Shown here one piece after another: positions 5,402-8,799 of a stretch of 8,799 nt of DNA. The DNA is from Promethearchaeota archaeon. GTDB taxonomy: Archaea > Asgardarchaeota > Lokiarchaeia > Sigyniarchaeales > SOKP01. Both the position numbers and the translations under genes were made by a program. The notes under the pieces are model-generated. The model was not told the origin of the DNA. It saw only the letters and a list, made by a program, of their open reading frames with translations, and ran no database searches. Positions within the stretch are counted from its first letter, which is position 1, and each line of letters begins with the position of its first letter. The stretch covers positions 1 to 8,799 of the forward strand of contig JAHLWE010000464.1 of NCBI GenBank assembly GCA_019058135.1, given 5' to 3'.

Positions 5402-8400
5402 TTACCTAGTGCTCTGGATAAATCTCCTTTCCTTATTCTGTTCCTTTTCCCATTTTTTACGTTCTGAACGCAAATCAAAGAGATCGATATCCTTATAGAT
5501 TAAGTTTTCTTCCTTTGATTGTATCATTCTATCAACTCGTTCCTTTTCTGGCGTGTATATGAGAGAATCGCCGAATTCTGCAACGTTAGCGAAGAAACAG
5601 TAGGCATAGATAGATCTGCGGGCATCAAAATGTGCTGCCTTGAAATCAGCCGTTACTGGGGTAAAAGCTGGGTTAAGAATTATATCCACCGGTGGCTCAA
5701 AATTCTTTAACTCTACCCTAAGGTCCATATCTAGGAAGTCTCGGCATATAATGATCGCGATTCTCCCAAACTCTGTATTGCAGATGATTGTTTTTCGAGG
5801 CGTGATTCCAACATCTATTCCTTCCTTGAATCTCTTGCCCTCAAGGTGTATAATCGCTGGGATGTGTTTCTCTTGCTCCCAGAGAATGCCGTTAGGTCCT
5901 ATTACTACGCTGAGATTTCTTTTTGTATCTTGATCGTGATAAGATCCTGGAATTATATACATCTCATAAGTTTTGGCAAGATTGGATATATCTTTTAGTA
6001 ATTCTCCGTAGTTGAGGTCAATAGTCATTTCTGGGAAAAGTAAAATGTTAATTCCTTTTGAGTTGGCGATCTCAATCATGTTTTTGACATTAGATCTTAT
6101 GATTTCAACTTTATCCTCTCTAAGGCTGAGAAGACCTGCAACTTTTTCTTCATAGAACTCGCGTAGGATATCGCTTGTATTAGATAGACCTATTTGGGCA
6201 ATACCAACTCTGCATTCCCGCCTCTGGATTCTTGGATACTCTTCGAGCAAGTTCCTGTAGATAAGTTTGTATTTCTTTTTTACCGTTCTTTCTTCTAGAA
6301 CTCTTGTTGATTCCTCGGTAAGCTTATGTATTTCGCTCATTTTTGGAGATAGGCTAGTTTCTAGGGGACATGCAGGAGCGACAATGCCCACAGTACTCCC
6401 AGTGATGGAAGGTGTTTTTATGGTGTTTAAAGCTGATATAAGAATCATTTCTTCTTTCTCTAGCATGATAAGGTGTTCTAGGATTTCTTTTTCCTTGTAT
6501 TTATAGCCCGCCTTACCGAAAAGTTCTGATGCTGATTTAAAAATATTAACCACAACTTCTAGAAGCCTTTTCTTTTCATCGAGCTCCTTCTCCTCATCTA
6601 CCTTGATTAAATGCCATGTTGCGTCAAAATAGGCTGAAGTAGCCAGTGTCCAGTCAGCCTCTCCTTCAAAACCACCCTTGCGATATGATACAGCAGCATT
6701 TCTAAGATTCCCCTTGATTTTAGGATATAATTGTGCCTTATTTTTCGTTTCAGATGATTTGTCAAATTTAGTTCCGTGTTCGAGGGCTTTGCAATAAGCA
6801 GAATTACCAGAAACTAATAGCTTCATTTTACTATCGGCGAAAAGCATACTTGCTTTTGTAAATAGATTTGCTGCTTCTAAGAATCTATCGGGATCTTCAT
6901 ATTGTTCACCGAGTTCCATGCTTTCCCAAGCTTTACAGAGGTAATATATGGCCTCTAGTTCTTTTCGTTCTCTCTCGATTTTAAAAAAAAAGCAAATATC
7001 TCTAAATTGAGATGCTGCGTCTGTAAATTTTTCTGCAGCAGCAACATGTTCGCCATTTTTTGCTAGAATTCTTGCATTTTCAACATTTCTCCTTGCGGAA
7101 CAATAGTTGATTCTTACTTTAGCTAATTTCTTGAGTTTCTCTATTCTTTCTCCTTCACTTTTCTCTTTAGACTTCTTTAAGGCATTTTCCAGTATTTTTA
7201 TAGAGTTGTTGAAATTCTTTATGGTTGTTTCAAATCTCTCTATGGCTTCTTGGTGCCTTTCCTGCTTACTGAAGTGTTCTGCCTCCTCCAATGAAGTCCA
7301 AGCAAGGTAATATAGTGCTTCATAATTGTAACTAGGCAGTTTTTCCAAAATTTCGCATGCCTTTTTGTAGTTTTCCATAGATTCTAAGTGGTTTTCTCTT
7401 TTATGGTACGCCTTAGCTCTTTCGATTAGGTTCCAAGCACACGCGTAATCTATTTTCTCCTTAACTCTGTTTTTTAAAGGTTTATATTCGATGGTTTCCA
7501 ACGATTCTATATGGGTTTCTTGGGCTTTCTTGTAATGTTCAGCAGAAGTGTTATGATTACCCAATCGATCTTCTATATGTGCGATGTATTCATGGGCAGC
7601 TGCTGCATAATAATAATACCCTTTTTCAACGCTATCATTGATTATACAGAGGAATAATTCTCTTGCCTTCAAGATTGCACTGGCATCCATAGAGATAATA
7701 GCGAGTTTTTGGTAGAGTGTTCCCAAACGAATTTGAGCGCCAATAATTCTGCCCCGAGACTCCATTTCATTCATAATATATTTTTCAAGTGCATTTATTG
7801 TGATGGATAACATTTTGATTTTATCTTCTTTTCCTATTGCAATATCCGCTAGAGTTTTGTAGGCTCTGTAGATTGAAGAATAACCAGCAGCTTTTGCATA
7901 TCCACTTTCATATTTTTCTGAGATATTTTCTGCCATTTTTGCATACTGAAGCATTTTTTGAATATTTTCATCTTTTTCATCTTCCGATGTGGCTAAAATA
8001 ACTAATTGCGAATATGTTGAGGTTAATATTTGATAAATCCATGCAGAATATGGTAAAAAAGAATTAGCTTTCAAAGATTCATTAGCATATACAATTCCTT
8101 TTTCAGCAAAGGACTTTTTTAGAGTTGGATCAATAAAACTCCGTTGAGCAAAGTTTGTATAATAATTTGCAGGTAAAAGGTTCGCAAAAAAACCCGATTG
8201 GGAGTATAAATCTTGAAATATCCTACCTAATTCTATTATCTCACGAACATCTTTAAGTATTCTTCTTTGAATGTATTTAAATCTCCCTCCTAATATGGCA
8301 AACCAATTTATCCAAAATAAGGAGCCTATTATTAAACTTTTATTTTTCGTATTACTAGTAAAAATATAAGCTTTCTCGAGTAGCTTTAATCCTTTATCAA

Positions 8401-8799
8401 TAAATTCTCTCCGCTTCTTTATATCTTCAATAAAGACCCCGTAATAGCAATACCATCCACCGGCAGCGAAAGAAATTTCTCCAAGGACTTTCGAATCAGT
8501 AACTCCTTCAATAAATTTTATACTTTTATCGCATTTCTCAAGATATTTTTTGAAGTATTTCCTCCAATGCTCTTCCCGCGTAAAATTTATAATAAAAGGT
8601 CTAAGATAACTTGCCACACCTTCAGTAATCAATGATTTTGCAAGTGATTGAATATTACCAATCTTTATTGAAAGTTTCCAACTTTCATCTGCAATTTTTA
8701 TACATTTTTGATAAACCTCCTCAATCTCTTTAGGATCGCTACAATAAAAAATCAGATTGCATGAAATTTCTGCTCCCTGACATAAAGTTCTTGCTATAC
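5402..8799 (-). CDS. TPR-repeat protein with C-terminal nitrilase (carbon-nitrogen hydrolase) domain, N-terminally partial
   Basis: The frame is open from the right edge to TAA at 5404-5402, giving 1131 complete codons. A TTG at 8632-8630 would allow a 1076-residue protein, but the 55 codons before it have no stop and read as amphipathic helix (PKEIEEVYQKCIKIADESW). The true start is therefore outside the window. Numbering from codon 8797-8795, residues 1 to about 790 are helical repeats. TPR-like pairs are clear at about 450-485, 491-530, 561-600 and 616-655 (for example AEHFSKQERHQEAIERFETT). A linker at about 788-820 carries STVGIVAPACPLETS. The nitrilase domain, about 862-1120, has E923 (LLFPEM), K977 (EKHIP) and C1018 (IIICRDFL), the full triad, so it should be an active amidase- or nitrilase-type enzyme. 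Nothing suggests secretion. TPRs bind proteins or peptides, so a sensor or scaffold controlling the enzyme is a reasonable inference. Substrate unknown. Confidence 0.9.
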   Translation of the reverse strand, partial: IARTLCQGAEISCNLIFYCSDPKEIEEVYQKCIKIADESWKLSIKIGNIQSLAKSLITEGVASYLRPFIINFTREEHWRKYFKKYLEKCDKSIKFIEGVTDSKVLGEISFAAGGWYCYYGVFIEDIKKRREFIDKGLKLLEKAYIFTSNTKNKSLIIGSLFWINWFAILGGRFKYIQRRILKDVREIIELGRIFQDLYSQSGFFANLLPANYYTNFAQRSFIDPTLKKSFAEKGIVYANESLKANSFLPYSAWIYQILTSTYSQLVILATSEDEKDENIQKMLQYAKMAENISEKYESGYAKAAGYSSIYRAYKTLADIAIGKEDKIKMLSITINALEKYIMNEMESRGRIIGAQIRLGTLYQKLAIISMDASAILKARELFLCIINDSVEKGYYYYAAAAHEYIAHIEDRLGNHNTSAEHYKKAQETHIESLETIEYKPLKNRVKEKIDYACAWNLIERAKAYHKRENHLESMENYKKACEILEKLPSYNYEALYYLAWTSLEEAEHFSKQERHQEAIERFETTIKNFNNSIKILENALKKSKEKSEGERIEKLKKLAKVRINYCSARRNVENARILAKNGEHVAAAEKFTDAASQFRDICFFFKIERERKELEAIYYLCKAWESMELGEQYEDPDRFLEAANLFTKASMLFADSKMKLLVSGNSAYCKALEHGTKFDKSSETKNKAQLYPKIKGNLRNAAVSYRKGGFEGEADWTLATSAYFDATWHLIKVDEEKELDEKKRLLEVVVNIFKSASELFGKAGYKYKEKEILEHLIMLEKEEMILISALNTIKTPSITGSTVGIVAPACPLETSLSPKMSEIHKLTEESTRVLEERTVKKKYKLIYRNLLEEYPRIQRRECRVGIAQIGLSNTSDILREFYEEKVAGLLSLREDKVEIIRSNVKNMIEIANSKGINILLFPEMTIDLNYGELLKDISNLAKTYEMYIIPGSYHDQDTKRNLSVVIGPNGILWEQEKHIPAIIHLEGKRFKEGIDVGITPRKTIICNTEFGRIAIIICRDFLDMDLRVELKNFEPPVDIILNPAFTPVTADFKAAHFDARRSIYAYCFFANVAEFGDSLIYTPEKERVDRMIQSKEENLIYKDIDLFDLRSERKKWEKEQNKERRFIQSTR

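Noticed and set aside
5519..7310. Plus-strand ORFs at 5519-5710, 5640-5933, 6267-6506 and 7107-7310
   Set aside because: All are antisense to the TPR-nitrilase gene, which has intact catalytic motifs; the proteins they would encode match nothing I recognise.
1..8799. CRISPR array, tRNA, rRNA or TnpA gene
   Set aside because: I saw no regularly spaced repeats, no cloverleaf-type tRNA sequence, no rRNA signatures and no Y1 transposase motif on either strand.

Overview
The window is AT-rich and every gene I accept is on the minus strand, so transcription runs from high to low coordinates. The likely source is an archaeon. TATA-like elements lie upstream of some genes, Shine-Dalgarno sequences are weak or absent, and the helical-repeat protein and the corrinoid-activation-type protein would suit an anaerobic archaeon, possibly of the Asgard type. 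This assignment is an inference; no rRNA or other marker gene is present.

Layout from right to left. (1) 8799-5402 holds most of a very large protein: about 790 residues of TPR-like alpha-helical repeats, a Cys/Pro/Ser-containing linker, and a complete C-terminal nitrilase (carbon-nitrogen hydrolase) domain with its Glu-Lys-Cys triad. Its frame is still open at the window edge, so the N-terminus is missing. (2) 5294-5401 is a spacer with a TATA-like box. (3) 5293-1782 is a probable three-gene unit. It encodes an alpha/beta hydrolase with Asp in place of the nucleophilic Ser, a 634-residue [2Fe-2S]/ASKHA protein of the corrinoid-enzyme reductive activator type, and a metallo-beta-lactamase-fold hydrolase. 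The last two genes are 14 bp apart. No corrinoid protein or methyltransferase is in view. (4) 1655-365 is a solo IS200/IS605-type tnpB without tnpA. It has an in-frame TGA at codon 8 of the apparent full-length frame, a rearranged RuvC active site, and a structured 3' end that may be the guide (omega) RNA. (5) 294-1 is the start of a small membrane protein that runs off the left edge.

The best candidates for something new are the TPR-nitrilase fusion, which has a sensor-linker-effector layout like that of defence or signalling proteins, and the pairing of an Asp-nucleophile hydrolase with a corrinoid-activator-like ATPase. The tnpB start and the two edge genes are the places where a simple ORF call would mislead. 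Plus-strand reading frames over the genes are antisense shadows.
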